From contig OY729419.2 of NCBI GenBank assembly GCA_963422285.2, forward strand, positions 1,116,001 to 1,180,000: a stretch of DNA of 64,000 nucleotides, in the 5' to 3' direction. A model generated the notes under the pieces. That model saw nothing but the letters and a program-made list of their open reading frames with translations, did no database searches and was not told where the DNA came from. Positions 51,517 to 63,188 of this stretch are shown here, piece after piece. The first letter of the stretch is position 1; every line of letters starts with the position of its first letter. The DNA is from VXYL01 sp963422285. Its GTDB lineage: Bacteria > Pseudomonadota > Gammaproteobacteria > Pseudomonadales > Azotimanducaceae. Both the position numbers and the translations under genes were made by a program.

Positions 51517-52349
51517 GTTGCCCTCCTTCCCTGCCGCAAGTCCATAGGTGCCTAAGATAAGCGAAAGCCCGAAAGTGCGCACCCTCCCGGACTTCGTTCG
51601 AGCGCGATAATGGTCTGCTTCCCCCCACACCACCATCGATATCAGACAACACTCCCAGAGGGAATCTAGAAGCCGTACTGAAACGAAAAACTCGCACCCA
51701 GATGAGCGTGCCGTACTCGAATGTCCCACGGCTGGCGGAGTAGGTCAGGGTGTTGGCGTTCATCAACACTGCAAGGACCTATTCCCGGATTCCGGCTCTC
51801 GCCAGCCGCGATGTCGCGTGTCTGGCGGCGGATCATTTACAGACTGCCCATCGGCATCCAGCCACGGCCGGATTGCGCGTTGCGGCGATCATCTACGACG
51901 CCGGCCGAAAGTATGTTTGATTCGTAGGAGAGGATGTCCACGCGGTCACCGTCGAATATGGTGCCATCAGGGGCATGGCCTGCCAACAGAGACGAGCGAT
52001 CTCCAAGCCGCCGCGCCCCGTCGGCGGATCGTCGCCATCGTGCGTGGTCGAGCCTCAAGTCGTTGATGAATCCGACCACGGCGCATCGAACCGGATAACC
52101 GCCGGCGAACCAATGCCGGTCGCACTCGACCAGCGGGGCTATTGGACATTGAAGGGCCAGTCGAGCCGCTGCGGCAAGAGCATGTGGCCGAAGGATGAAC
52201 GCATATGATCTCGTTGCGCGTCAGAGCGCGAGTGCAGGGTACGTCTTCGCGTTCCGAGCATCTCGCGCCACGTGCAAGCGTCTCTTTGCGGATGCTTGAA
52301 ACCCGCTGATTGCCCGGCCGCGGTCTGATCTGCGGCAACGCCAGACGCG
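51517..52349. other. Intergenic with a possible decayed outer-membrane protein end
   Basis: About 830 bases without an intact gene. On the minus strand at 51680-52080 fragments in two frames read FINDLRLDHARW, DGDRVDILSYESNI, and a C-terminal LGASFSFQYGF followed by a stop. The last resembles the final strand of an outer-membrane barrel. This is a weak suggestion of a degraded receptor or porin. Nothing else is recognisable. Confidence 0.3.
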
Positions 52350-52382
52350 AAAAGACCCGGCGGCGCAAGCGCCCCGGGCCTT
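52350..52382 (-). terminator. Rho-independent terminator of the rRNA operon
   Basis: On the minus strand, just past the 5S gene, a G/C-rich stem (GGCCCGGGGCGC paired with GCGCCGCCGGGTC, a short TT loop) is followed by TCTTTT. Confidence 0.75.
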
Positions 52383-52392
52383 GAAAAATCAA

Positions 52393-52510
52393 GCCTGACA
52401 ACGACCTACTCTCGCATGGGGAGACCCCACACTACCATCGGCGCTGAGACGTTTCACTGCTGAGTTCGGGATGGGATCAGGTGGTTCCGACTCGCTATGA
52501 TCGTCAGGCA
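52393..52510 (-). rRNA. rrf: 5S rRNA
   Basis: About 118 bases. The minus strand holds the conserved CCGAACTCAGCAGTGAAACG and the 3' half GTGTGGGGTCTCCCCATGCG with complementary ends GCCTGACG/CGTTGTCAGGC forming helix I. It is the last gene in the rRNA operon. Confidence 0.95.
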
Positions 52511-52754
52511 AACCGGTGAACTCGATTGAACAATCCGCCTCGACGAAGCCGCCCAATAAATGCATTGCGTGTCTGTATATACCGGATCGACCCATTCCCT
52601 CGTCGCACGGACTCGGTTATATGGTCAAGCCTCACGGGCAATTAGTACGGGTTAGCTCAACGCCTCGCAACGCTTACACATCCCGCCTATCAACCTCGTA
52701 GTCTACGAGGACCCTTAAGAAATCTTGAAGATTTGTGAGATCTAATCTCGAGGG

Positions 52755-52797
<43 letters not shown>

Positions 52798-52956
52798 GTA
52801 GCTACCCGGCAATGCCACTGGCGTGACAACCGGAACACCAGAGGTTCGTCCACTCCGGTCCTCTCGTACTGAGAGCAGCTCCTCTCAAATCTCAAACGCC
52901 CACGGCAGATAGGGACCGAACTGTCTCACGACGTTCTAAACCCAGCTCGCGTACCA

Positions 52957-52989
<33 letters not shown>

Positions 52990-52996
52990 GGCTCCG

Positions 52997-53034
<38 letters not shown>

Positions 53035-53063
53035 ACCGCCGGCGATGTGAACTCTTGGGCGGT

Positions 53064-53095
<32 letters not shown>

Positions 53096-53545
53096 CGTTG
53101 AGTCATGGCCCTTCCATTCAGAACCACAAGATCACTAAGACCGTCTTTCGACCCTGCTCGACCCGTCGGTCTCGCAGTCAAGCACACTTCCGCCTTTATA
53201 CGCACTGCATGATTTCCGACCATGCTGAGTGTACCTTCGTACTCCTCCGTTACTCTTTAGGAGGAGACCGCCCCAGTCAAACTACCCACCACACACTGTC
53301 CTCAACCCAGATCATGGGCCTAAGTTAGAACCCCAACATAGCAAGAGTGGTATTTCAAGGACGACTCCACGAGAGCTGACGCCCTCGCTTCCTAGTCTCC
53401 CACCTATCCTACACAAACTAAGTCAAAGTCCAGTGTGAAGCTGTAGTAAAGGTTCATGGGGTCTTACCGTCTAGCCGCGGGAACACGGCATCTTCACCGC
53501 GATTTCAATTTCACTGAGTCTCGGGTGGAGACAGTGTGGCCATCG

Positions 53546-53592
<47 letters not shown>

Positions 53593-54221
53593 CGGTCACT
53601 CTCTCCTGTTTCCAGAAGAGCCGGACTCTATCTTGAGCCTCCTCGATTCATCTGACTCGCAATTCGTCGAATATCCTCGACTCCTTCAGTCGTCAAATGA
53701 ACCCCCTTCTCCATCTTTAGAAGAACCTGTCGAAACTTGTTGAAGTCGACATTCTTCTTCGTTTTCAAAGAGTGCTTCATGAAGAATGGAACGATGATGT
53801 TACGCAAATGATCCGCATTGCGCACTCGATAGGCCATACGGTCGCCGTGATCAATACGAACCACGCCGCATACGAAGTAGCCCTTAAGCGCATGCAGCAC
53901 CTGCACATCGCGCTTGTGCTGTACGACGGCAAATTCCGGCAGGATCTGGATACCTGCCGACATCCCCGCGTCGGTATTAATGCCAACGTGAAAACACCCT
54001 TCACCGTCCACGAAGCCTGTTATCCATTCAGCATGAAGATTCACTGGAGCTCCTGAACGTATTAGTCTCTGAGGGTTTCTGGTACAGACCAGATCTTCCC
54101 TGCGGATTGTCCCCATGTCAATCGGATTGTTACTGAACGACTATAAGATCGAACGAGTACCGACAAGCTGTTGAGGAGTTTCCCGCATACAGTTCAGTTT
54201 TACTAAGGCTAGCGTTACTTA
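53593..54221 (-). other. Group I intron in 23S rRNA near E. coli position 1931
   Basis: The exon break falls in the highly conserved CCTAAGGT|AGCGAA. The intron begins TAAGTAACG and ends GTGACCG, with the last 5'-exon base T and last intron base G as group I introns need. The guide GCCTTAG pairs with exon CTAAGGT with a terminal G-U wobble (P1), and CGCT just before it pairs with exon AGCG (P10). Elements P (ATGCGGGAAACTCC), Q (AATCCGCAGGGAA), R (TCAGAGACTA) and S (AAGATAGAGTCC) occur in order. The spliced rRNA restores CCTAAGGTAGCGAA. It holds an endonuclease gene between R and S. Confidence 0.9.
53628..54044 (-). CDS. LAGLIDADG homing endonuclease in the 23S intron
   Basis: A 138-residue protein with one LAGLIDADG motif in the form EWITGFVDGEGCFHVGI; the Glu in DGEG is the catalytic metal ligand. 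One motif implies a homodimer, as for I-CreI. Later parts (FAVVQHKRDVQVLHALKGYF, VVRIDHGDRMAYRV, NIIVPFFMKHSLKTKK) are family-like. The GTG start was chosen for its AGGAG seven bases upstream; an ATG at 54116 would overlap the intron core. The stop codon overlaps element S. It likely cuts intronless 23S at this site to spread the intron. Confidence 0.88.
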   Translation of the reverse strand: MNLHAEWITGFVDGEGCFHVGINTDAGMSAGIQILPEFAVVQHKRDVQVLHALKGYFVCGVVRIDHGDRMAYRVRNADHLRNIIVPFFMKHSLKTKKNVDFNKFRQVLLKMEKGVHLTTEGVEDIRRIASQMNRGGSR

Positions 54222-54316
54222 ACCTTAGGACCGTTATATTTACGGCCGCCGTTTACCGGGGCTTCGATCACAAGCTTCGAACGCGAACGAAGTCCACGCA
54301 CTAACCTGATCAATTA

Positions 54317-54351
<35 letters not shown>

Positions 54352-55076
54352 GTCCTCTTGCGAGTTTGCAGAGTGCTGTGTTTTTAGTAAACAGTCGCAG
54401 CCACCTGGTATCTTCGACCGCCAACAGCTCGGGGAGCAAGTCCCGTCACCATCAGCGGCGCACCTTCTCCCGAAGTTACGGTGCCATTTTGCCTAGTTCC
54501 TTCACCCGAGTTCTCTCAAGCGCCTTGGTATTCTCTACCCGACCACCTGTGTCGGTTTGGGGTACGGTCACATTCTTGCCTGAAGCTTAGAGGTTTTTCC
54601 TGGAAGCATGGCATCAACTGCTTCCGGGCCACATAGGACCCGTTCGTCGTCACATCTCGGCCTTGAGAGATCCTGGATTTTCCTGGGATCTCAGCCTACT
54701 TGCTTTCACCTGGACAACCAACGCCAGGCCAGCTTAGCCTTCTCCGTCACCCCATCGCAGCAAGAAACGGTGCTGGAATATTAACCAGCTTCCCATCAGC
54801 TACGCCTTTCGGCCTCGCCTTAGGAGCCGACTTACCCTGCGCCGATGAGCGTTGCGCAGGAACCCTTGGTCTTTCGGCGAGGGGGATTTTCACCCCCTTT
54901 ATCGTTACTCATGTCAGCATTCTCGCTTCTGATACCTCCAGCAAACCTCGCGGTTCACCTTCAATGGCCTACAGAACGCTCCTCTACCGGTCATGCACAA
55001 ACCAAATGGTTCCGCATGACCCCGCAGCTTCGGTACATGGTTTGAGCCCCGTTACATCTTCCGCGCAGGCCGACTC

Positions 55077-55141
<65 letters not shown>

Positions 55142-55172
55142 AGCCTTCCCACATCGTTTCCCACTTAACCAT

Positions 55173-55213
<41 letters not shown>

Positions 55214-56540
55214 CGACGACGGACGTTAGCACCCGCCGTCTGTCTCCCTCGCTGCACTCATCGGTATTCGGAGTTTGCATGGGGTTGGTAAGTCGAGGTG
55301 ACCCCCTAGCCCAAACAGTGCTCTACCCCCGATGGCGATACGAGAGGCACTACCTAAATAGTTTTCGAGGAGAACCAGCTATCTCCGAGCTTGATTAGCC
55401 TTTCACTCCGAGCCACAGGTCATCCCCCCATTTTTCAACATAGGTGGGTGCGGGCCTCCAGTCAGTGTTACCTGACCTTCACCCTGCCCATGGCTAGCTC
55501 GCCCGGTTTCGGGTCTACTCCTACCGACTGCAATGCACATGAATGTGCATGTTCGCCCTATTCAGACTCGGTTTCCCTACGGCTCCCCTAAACGGTTAAC
55601 CTCGCCAGTAAAAGTAAGTCGCTGACCCATTATACAAAAGGTACGCAGTCACCCTTATCCAACCGCCCAACGCGCCGCGAACGGCACACTTGCGGGTAGA
55701 GTTTGGCTCCCACTGCTTGTACGCATCCGGTTTCAGGTACTGTTTCACTCCCCTCGCGGGGGTACTTTTCGCCTTTCCCTCACGGTACTGGTTCACTATC
55801 GGTTAGCTGAGAGTATTTAGCCTTGGAGGATGGTCCCCCCTTGTCCCGAAGGACTGTTCAGACAGGGTTTCACGTGCCCCGCCCTACTCGATTTCACTGT
55901 CTGGCCGTTTTCGCGTACGGGGCTGTCACCCACTATGGCGCACCTTTCCAGGTGCTTCCGCTAACGCGCGACGGCACGAATGCCGCCACTTTGCCAGACA
56001 GCTTAAGGGCTGTTCCCCTTTCGCTCATCGCTACTTGGGGAATCTCGGTTGATTTCTTTTCCTCCGGGTACTTAGATATTTCAGTTCCCCGGGTTCGCCT
56101 CGCGTACCTATGGATTCAATACGCGATAACCAATGAACTTGGTTGGGTTTCCCCATTCGGAAATCCCCGGATCAAAGTCTGTTGCCGACTCCCCGAGGCT
56201 TATCGCAGGCTGCCACGTCCTTCATCGCCTTCAGCTACCAAGGCATCCACCGAATGCGCTTATTCACTTGACCATATAACCCAGGCCGCACGGTAAGCTG
56301 CGACCCCTTCGCTGACGCGAACGTCTCTCGCCAAGCGAGGGACGGGGGTGATGGTTGGTGAATGAATCGCCGGTATTTACCTGTGATCGGGCAAATCGCA
56401 TGTCCCGACCACGTGCAACAGTCTTGCGACCTGTTGCACAGACGCACAATTGCATTACTTCTTTGGGTTAAGCATCCCTCCCGTGCCTCCTGAGGCTTAG
56501 CCTGTCGAGGCGTGGAGAGACGCTTGGCTTCATCGAGAAC

Positions 56541-56555
56541 GAATTGTCAAAGAAC
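56541..56555 (-). promoter_or_regulatory. boxA-like antitermination site in the 16S-23S spacer
   Basis: The minus strand reads GTTCTTTGACAATTC after the tRNA-Ala gene, close to the boxA upstream of bacterial 23S genes. It would recruit the Nus antitermination complex. Confidence 0.6.
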
Positions 56556-56587
56556 TGGCCCCTTGGTCCGTACACGGGATTTCGGTC

Positions 56588-56663
56588 TGGTGGAGCCGAG
56601 GAGGATCGAACTCCTGACCTCCTGTGTGCAAGACAGGTGCTCTCCCAGCTGAGCTACGGCCCC
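56588..56663 (-). tRNA. tRNA-Ala (TGC)
   Basis: A 76-base tRNA with encoded CCA. The acceptor stem GGGGCCG/CGGCTCC, the D-arm GCTCAGCTGGGAGAGC, anticodon loop CTTGCAC with TGC, and T-arm GGAGTTCGATCCTCC. It lies in the 16S-23S spacer after tRNA-Ile. Confidence 0.97.
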
Positions 56664-56709
56664 AACGGTTGGAACAGTCGGATAAGCTCGATAGCCCAAA
56701 GCCACCGAA

Positions 56710-56786
56710 TGGTGGGTCTGGGTGGAGTTGAACCACCGACCTCACCCTTATCAGGGGTGTGCTCTAACCAGCTGAGCTACAGACCC
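56710..56786 (-). tRNA. tRNA-Ile (GAT)
   Basis: A 77-base tRNA with encoded CCA. The acceptor GGGTCTG/CAGACCC, D-arm GCTCAGCTGGTTAGAGC, anticodon loop CTGATAA with GAT, and T-arm GGTGGTTCAACTCCACC. First tRNA in the 16S-23S spacer. Confidence 0.97.
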
Positions 56787-56907
56787 TTGCGCAGATCGGA
56801 CGCGGACAAAGGAACGACAAACCATTCGTGTGGGCACCCGAGCCAAGCATCGAGCTTGGATCGAGCTAGCCAGCGGACGCTAGTCCCCTGGTTTCGATCC
56901 TTGGGTT

Positions 56908-58477
<1,570 letters not shown>

Positions 58478-58586
58478 ACAAGCAAAGGCCGTGCCACCTT
58501 GGACGAATTAGGTCCAACGGTTACTCGGCCAAAAGGTTTTGCTCGAAGCTCGACATCGAGCGCCCACACGAATGGCTTGTCTTCTC

Positions 58587-58599
58587 ATTGTTAAGGAGC
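58587..58599 (-). promoter_or_regulatory. rRNA leader boxA
   Basis: The minus strand reads GCTCCTTAACAAT, matching E. coli rrn boxA (TGCTCTTTAACAAT) almost exactly, between promoter and 16S. It loads the antitermination complex. Confidence 0.8.
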
Positions 58600-58634
58600 G
58601 GGCCAGGAGGTCTAGCTCCAAGCCAAGGATGCCT

Positions 58635-58662
58635 ATCATATGGCTGCCATTCCCCCTGTCAA
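58635..58662 (-). promoter_or_regulatory. rRNA operon promoter
   Basis: TTGACA (58662-58657) and TATGAT (58640-58635) on the minus strand with a 16-base spacer, preceded by an A-rich stretch (58664-58683) suited to an UP element. Transcription would begin near 58628, about 150 bases ahead of 16S. Confidence 0.8.
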
Positions 58663-58770
58663 CGTCTTTTTACCGTTTTTTTTATGGCAGTCGGCGCTCG
58701 CATGGCGAAGCGCGAACAACATCTCGCGGCCGCCAACAGCCGCGCCGGAGCATCCGCGGCACAGGCGCTA

Positions 58771-60039
58771 TCAGCCACCTAGTACCATCATGTGCCAGTT
58801 CTTTCTGCCGCGCCGAACGATGTGGTAGCGGCCATGCAGGGCGCTGGCTGCGTCCAGTCGCAGGGTAGGGTCGTCCACCGTCTCGCCGTTGACTCGCACC
58901 CCCTTGCCCTGCACCAGCCGCCGGGCTGCGGCATTCGATGCGGCTAGGCCGGCGGCCGTCATGGCCGCCAACAGCCCGGTACCCGGTGCTACCGTCGTGG
59001 CCGCCATGCCGTCCCGCTCCAGCTGCGCCAACTGGTCCCGGCTCAGGGTGCGCACTTCGCCGTCGAACAGCGCTGCGGCAATGCGCTCTGCGGAATCGAG
59101 CGCATCGGCGCCATGCACCAAGCGAGTAACCTCGCTAGCCAGGAGATGCTGGCCTTCTCGACGCCCAGGCCGGTCGCGGACCGCGGCCGCGGCCGCGGCC
59201 AGGCGGCCCTCGTCGAGCAAGGTGAAGCAGCGCAGCATCGGCACCACGTCAGCGTCGGCGACATTCAGCCAGAACTGGTGGAAAGCGTAGGGCGAGGTGT
59301 ATTCGGCATCCAGCCACACCGCTCCCGCGGCGCTCTTGCCGAACTTGGTGCCGTCCTGCCTAGTGGCCAAGGGCATGGTCAGGCCGTAGGTCTGCCGCTG
59401 CAGCACCCGCCGGACGAGGTCGATGCCGCTGACGATGTTCCCCCATTGGTCGCTGCCGCCTACCTGCACGGTGCAGTGGTAGCGACGGGCCAGCTCCAGG
59501 AAGTCGTATGCCTGCAGCAGCATGTAGCTGAACTCCGTGTACGAGATGCCGGTGCCGTCCCGAGCCAGCCGAGAACGCACGGAGTCGCGCTGCATCATGG
59601 CGTTGACCGAGAAGTGCTTGCCGACATCACGCAGGAAGGCGACGACGTTGAGGTCGCGAGTCCAGTCTCCGTTGTCCACTACTAGGCCGGCATTGTTGCC
59701 TTCCAGGTCCAGAAAGCGGGCGACTTGACTGCCAATGGACGCCACCCACGAGGCGACGGTGTCGGCGTCGTTCAAGGAACGTTCATCCATTCGCCCGGAC
59801 GGGTCGCCGATCAAGCCGGTAGCGCCGCCTACCAGGGCGATGGGTCGATGGCCGTGCAGCTGTATCCGCCGCAACATCAGCAGCGGCGCCAAGTTGCCTA
59901 CCTGCAGGCTCGGGGCCGTGGGGTCGAAGCCGACGTAGACCACCCGCGAGCCGCTGGCGAAGTGCTCGTCGAGCCCATGCCGATCGGACACCTGGGCCAC
60001 CAAGCGGCGCTGTTCGATAGCGCTGAGCAACGAGGACAT
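58771..60039 (-). CDS. tyrS: Tyrosyl-tRNA synthetase
   Basis: A 422-residue class I synthetase of the bacterial TyrS type. GFDPTAPSLQVGNLAPLL holds the HIGH-equivalent as QVGN, where both usual His are replaced. The KMSKS-equivalent loop is TKFGKSA, as in other TyrS; the substrate region is QVGGSDQWGNI. A C-terminal S4 RNA-binding domain is present. The start MSSLLSAIEQRR is preferred over a longer upstream frame. It is immediately upstream of the rRNA operon on the same strand. Confidence 0.94.
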   Translation of the reverse strand: MSSLLSAIEQRRLVAQVSDRHGLDEHFASGSRVVYVGFDPTAPSLQVGNLAPLLMLRRIQLHGHRPIALVGGATGLIGDPSGRMDERSLNDADTVASWVASIGSQVARFLDLEGNNAGLVVDNGDWTRDLNVVAFLRDVGKHFSVNAMMQRDSVRSRLARDGTGISYTEFSYMLLQAYDFLELARRYHCTVQVGGSDQWGNIVSGIDLVRRVLQRQTYGLTMPLATRQDGTKFGKSAAGAVWLDAEYTSPYAFHQFWLNVADADVVPMLRCFTLLDEGRLAAAAAAVRDRPGRREGQHLLASEVTRLVHGADALDSAERIAAALFDGEVRTLSRDQLAQLERDGMAATTVAPGTGLLAAMTAAGLAASNAAARRLVQGKGVRVNGETVDDPTLRLDAASALHGRYHIVRRGRKNWHMMVLGG

Positions 60040-60199
60040 CGGGGATGGGAGCAGCAGGATTCGCAGTGTCTGCAACCATAGCCGCAAAGGGGTTTCCCAT
60101 CAACCCCGATTTGTTTATGCTCGACAGCTTTGTTGCGCACGAGGTGCCGCCCGGACGCCTGCCAGCGTATAGCCGGGTACGAGCCATCGGAATTAGGTC

Positions 60200-61513
60200 G
60201 TGGTGTCATTGCCGAATACCCATGTTGGGCTGGTAGCTGGTTTGGTGATGCTCTTGCTTGGCGTCTGGATCGCCGGCCGTACTCTGGATCAGCAGGCCAA
60301 CGCGGCGGCCACGCCGCCAGCCGAACCCAAGCCCGAAACCCCTGCCGGCAACCTGCCGCCGCCTTCGCCACCACCCGCCCTGCCCGAAATTCGCACCATC
60401 AGCGCTCCGGTTCGGCAGGGCGACAATCTCGCCCTCATCTTCAAGCGACACGGTCTCGCCGCCCGGGACCTGCAACTGGTGCTGGACAGCGGGCCTCTCG
60501 GCAAACGCCTGCGAGACATCTTCCCCGGTCACGAGTTCGAGTTCAGGCGCGATGCCGACGGCAACCTAGTGCATCTCGACTATCGCCCCGGACGGCTGGA
60601 GACGGTGACCTTCCAACGCCTCGGCGATCGTTTCCAGGGTTCTACCGTGATGACTAAGCCGCACAAAGTGACCGCCTACAAGCATGCCGTCATCGAGCAC
60701 TCGCTGTTCGCGGCCTGCCAACGCCAAGGCCTCGACGACGGCTTCGCCAAGAATTTGGCAGAGATATTCCAGTGGGACATCGACTTCATCCTCGACGTCC
60801 GCGCGGGCGACGAATTCCACGTGCTCTACGACGAGCTCTACCTCGACGGCCAGTTCTACGCCTACGGCACCATCCGCGCAGCCGAGTTCATCAACCAAGG
60901 CGACAGCTACAGGGCCGTGTTCTATCAGGATGGATCCGGCACCGGCAGCCACTACTCGCCGGACGGCAAGAGCATGCGCAAGGCCTTCCTGCGGGCCCCG
61001 TTGGACTACTCCCGGGTCAGTTCCAACTTCAACCTCAAGCGCATCCACCCGCTGTGGAAGAGCGCGATGCCGCATCGGGGCATCGACTACGCGGCGCCAC
61101 GGGGAACGAGGGTCAAGGCGGCCGGGCAAGGCACCGTGATCGAAGCATCGAAAAACGCCGCCAACGGCAACTACATCGTTATCCAGCATGGCCAGCGCTA
61201 CCAGACCAAGTACCTGCACCTGTCGAGTTTCGCGCGCAACCTGCGTAAGGGGACGCGGGTCAGCCAAGGCCAGACCATCGGCAATGTCGGCGCCACCGGC
61301 TGGGCCACGGGGCCGCACCTGCACTACGAGTTTCTAGTGGACGGCGTACATCGAGATCCGAGCAGAATAGCGCAGCTGCCCGCGGCGGAACCGGTGCAGA
61401 TCGCCGAGAGGCCGGCGTTCGAGGCCGCCACGGTACCGCTGCTCCAGAAGCTCGAACGGCACAAGACCGACGGGACGCTGCGCCAACTCGCCCACCAGAA
61501 CACGACGCCATAG
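60200..61513 (+). CDS. M23-family murein endopeptidase (MepM-like)
   Basis: A 437-residue cell-wall endopeptidase that cuts peptide cross-links in murein. An N-terminal membrane anchor (HVGLVAGLVMLLLGVWIAG), a proline-rich linker, an OapA/LysM-like part (APVRQGDNLALIFKRHGL), and the M23 domain with HRGIDYAAPRGTRVKAAG and the GPHLHYEF zinc ligands. The start is GTG. It is divergent from tyrS and 118 bases upstream of anmK, a layout common in Pseudomonas-like genomes. Confidence 0.93.
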   Translation: MVSLPNTHVGLVAGLVMLLLGVWIAGRTLDQQANAAATPPAEPKPETPAGNLPPPSPPPALPEIRTISAPVRQGDNLALIFKRHGLAARDLQLVLDSGPLGKRLRDIFPGHEFEFRRDADGNLVHLDYRPGRLETVTFQRLGDRFQGSTVMTKPHKVTAYKHAVIEHSLFAACQRQGLDDGFAKNLAEIFQWDIDFILDVRAGDEFHVLYDELYLDGQFYAYGTIRAAEFINQGDSYRAVFYQDGSGTGSHYSPDGKSMRKAFLRAPLDYSRVSSNFNLKRIHPLWKSAMPHRGIDYAAPRGTRVKAAGQGTVIEASKNAANGNYIVIQHGQRYQTKYLHLSSFARNLRKGTRVSQGQTIGNVGATGWATGPHLHYEFLVDGVHRDPSRIAQLPAAEPVQIAERPAFEAATVPLLQKLERHKTDGTLRQLAHQNTTP

Positions 61514-61631
61514 GTTCCGCTCGCCAACCATCCCTGGTTTCCTTGATGAAGGGGAAGAGGTTGCCGACGAACCCGGGTTGCGGGCCGGATGGAGTCGTGT
61601 CTGCCGATCCGAGGCGTCGGCGGCGCCAGCC

Positions 61632-62759
61632 ATGAAGTACGTTGGCGTCATGACCGGAACCAGCGTCGATGGCCTCGATCTTGCCTTGGTGGAAGCGGGT
61701 GCCGGCACACCAGCCATCCTCGCCGCCGAGACCGTGCCGCTGCCGGCATCCCTAGCCATTTCCCTCAAGGGACTCGCCATCCCTGGCGACGACGAGATTG
61801 CCCGCGCCGGCACGGCCGATGCCGAGCTGGGCGAGTTCATCGGCGAAACCGTGCTCGCCTGCCTGAAGCGCTGGCAGGTTCCCCTTGCCGAAATCCGCGC
61901 CATCGGCTGCCACGGCCAGACTATCCGCCACCAGCCCCAAGCCGAGGCGCCGTTCACCGTGCAAATCGGCGATCCGAACCGCATCGCGGAGATCGCCGGC
62001 ATCGATACGGTGGCCGACTTCCGCCGCCGCGACTTGGCCGCCGGTGGCGAAGGCGCACCTCTGACGCCGCTGTTCCACGAGGCCTTGTTCCGACACCAGG
62101 ATCGTCACCGGGTCGTCGTCAACATCGGCGGCATCGCCAACGCGACGATGCTGCCGGCCGGATCGAAAGCCATCCTCGGCTTCGACACCGGCCCCGGCAA
62201 CGCCCTGCTCGACGCCTGGATGCAGCACTGCAACGGCATGCCTTTCGACCGGGACGGCGCTTGGGCAGCGGGCGGGCAGGTGTCGCCCGCCCTGCTGATG
62301 GCGCTGCGAGCCGATCCCTTCATTGCCCGACCGCCTCCCAAGAGCACAGGCAAAGAGACCTATCACCTGGACTACATACGCGCTGCCTGCCGGGGCCTCG
62401 ATCTGGCACCCTGGCATGTGCAGGCGACTTTGGCCGAGTTCACGGCTTGGAGCATCGACGCTGCCATCGAACGCTGGGGGCCATCTCCCGGCGACGCCAT
62501 CATTTGCGGTGGCGGCCGTCGCAACAGTTACCTGATGAGGCGGCTGGCGGCTCGTCTAGCCCATCACCGCTTGCTGACGACGGACGATCTCGGCATCGAC
62601 GGCGACGCCCTGGAGGCCGCCGCCTTCGCGTGGTTCGCGCACCGCGCCTTGCTGCGGCAGCCGGGCAATGCGCCCGCGGTCACCGGCGCCCGCGGGCCAC
62701 GGGTGCTAGGAGCCATCTACGCGAGGGAGGTTGATCCCAGGCACGACGAGAGCGATTAG
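61632..62759 (+). CDS. anmK: Anhydro-N-acetylmuramic acid kinase
   Basis: A 375-residue kinase that phosphorylates anhMurNAc for murein recycling. The start MKYVGVMTGTSVDGLDLAL holds the ATP phosphate loop, and GCHGQTIRHQP, NIGGIANATML and FDTGPGNALLDAW match the family. It starts at the ATG at 61632, not the longer frame. It is convergent with erpA, overlapping its end by four bases. Confidence 0.96.
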   Translation: MKYVGVMTGTSVDGLDLALVEAGAGTPAILAAETVPLPASLAISLKGLAIPGDDEIARAGTADAELGEFIGETVLACLKRWQVPLAEIRAIGCHGQTIRHQPQAEAPFTVQIGDPNRIAEIAGIDTVADFRRRDLAAGGEGAPLTPLFHEALFRHQDRHRVVVNIGGIANATMLPAGSKAILGFDTGPGNALLDAWMQHCNGMPFDRDGAWAAGGQVSPALLMALRADPFIARPPPKSTGKETYHLDYIRAACRGLDLAPWHVQATLAEFTAWSIDAAIERWGPSPGDAIICGGGRRNSYLMRRLAARLAHHRLLTTDDLGIDGDALEAAAFAWFAHRALLRQPGNAPAVTGARGPRVLGAIYAREVDPRHDESD

Positions 62760-63088
62760 AGGGCGAACGAGTTGCCGCAGCCGCACGTCGACGACGCGTT
62801 GGGGTTGGAGACCACGAACTGGGATCCGGAGAGTTCTTCCTTGTAATCGATCTCGGCGCCGACTAGGTATTGGTAGCTCATAGGGTCCACTACCGCGATG
62901 ACTCCGTCGCGCTCGATGACGGAGTCGTCCTCGGCGACGTCGTCGTCGAAGGTGAAGCCGTAGGAGAAGCCGCTGCAGCCACCGCCGGCGATGAACACCC
63001 GCAGCTTCAGCCCCGGGTTGCCCTCGTCCTCGATCAGCTCGCGCACCTTGCCGGCGGCACGGGCAGAGAATTCGATGTTCGCGTCCAT
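62756..63088 (-). CDS. erpA: Iron-sulfur cluster insertion protein
   Basis: A 110-residue A-type carrier that inserts [4Fe-4S] or [2Fe-2S] clusters into target proteins. The three conserved cysteines are in GGGCSGFSYGF and in the C-terminal STCGCGNSF. Its stop overlaps that of anmK on the opposite strand. Confidence 0.95.
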   Translation of the reverse strand: MDANIEFSARAAGKVRELIEDEGNPGLKLRVFIAGGGCSGFSYGFTFDDDVAEDDSVIERDGVIAVVDPMSYQYLVGAEIDYKEELSGSQFVVSNPNASSTCGCGNSFAL

Positions 63089-63188
63089 AGAGAAGAGTAT
63101 AGCGCCTAGAGGCGGGAGCTTTCAGCACTCCCTGGCCGTTCGTTCGCCCTGCGCGGTGCAACGGCAACAGTATATAGTAGCGATCCGT

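Noticed and set aside
51837..52079. 80-codon minus-strand frame as a real gene
   Set aside because: It lacks a ribosome-binding site and family match; it fits better as part of a decayed outer-membrane protein.
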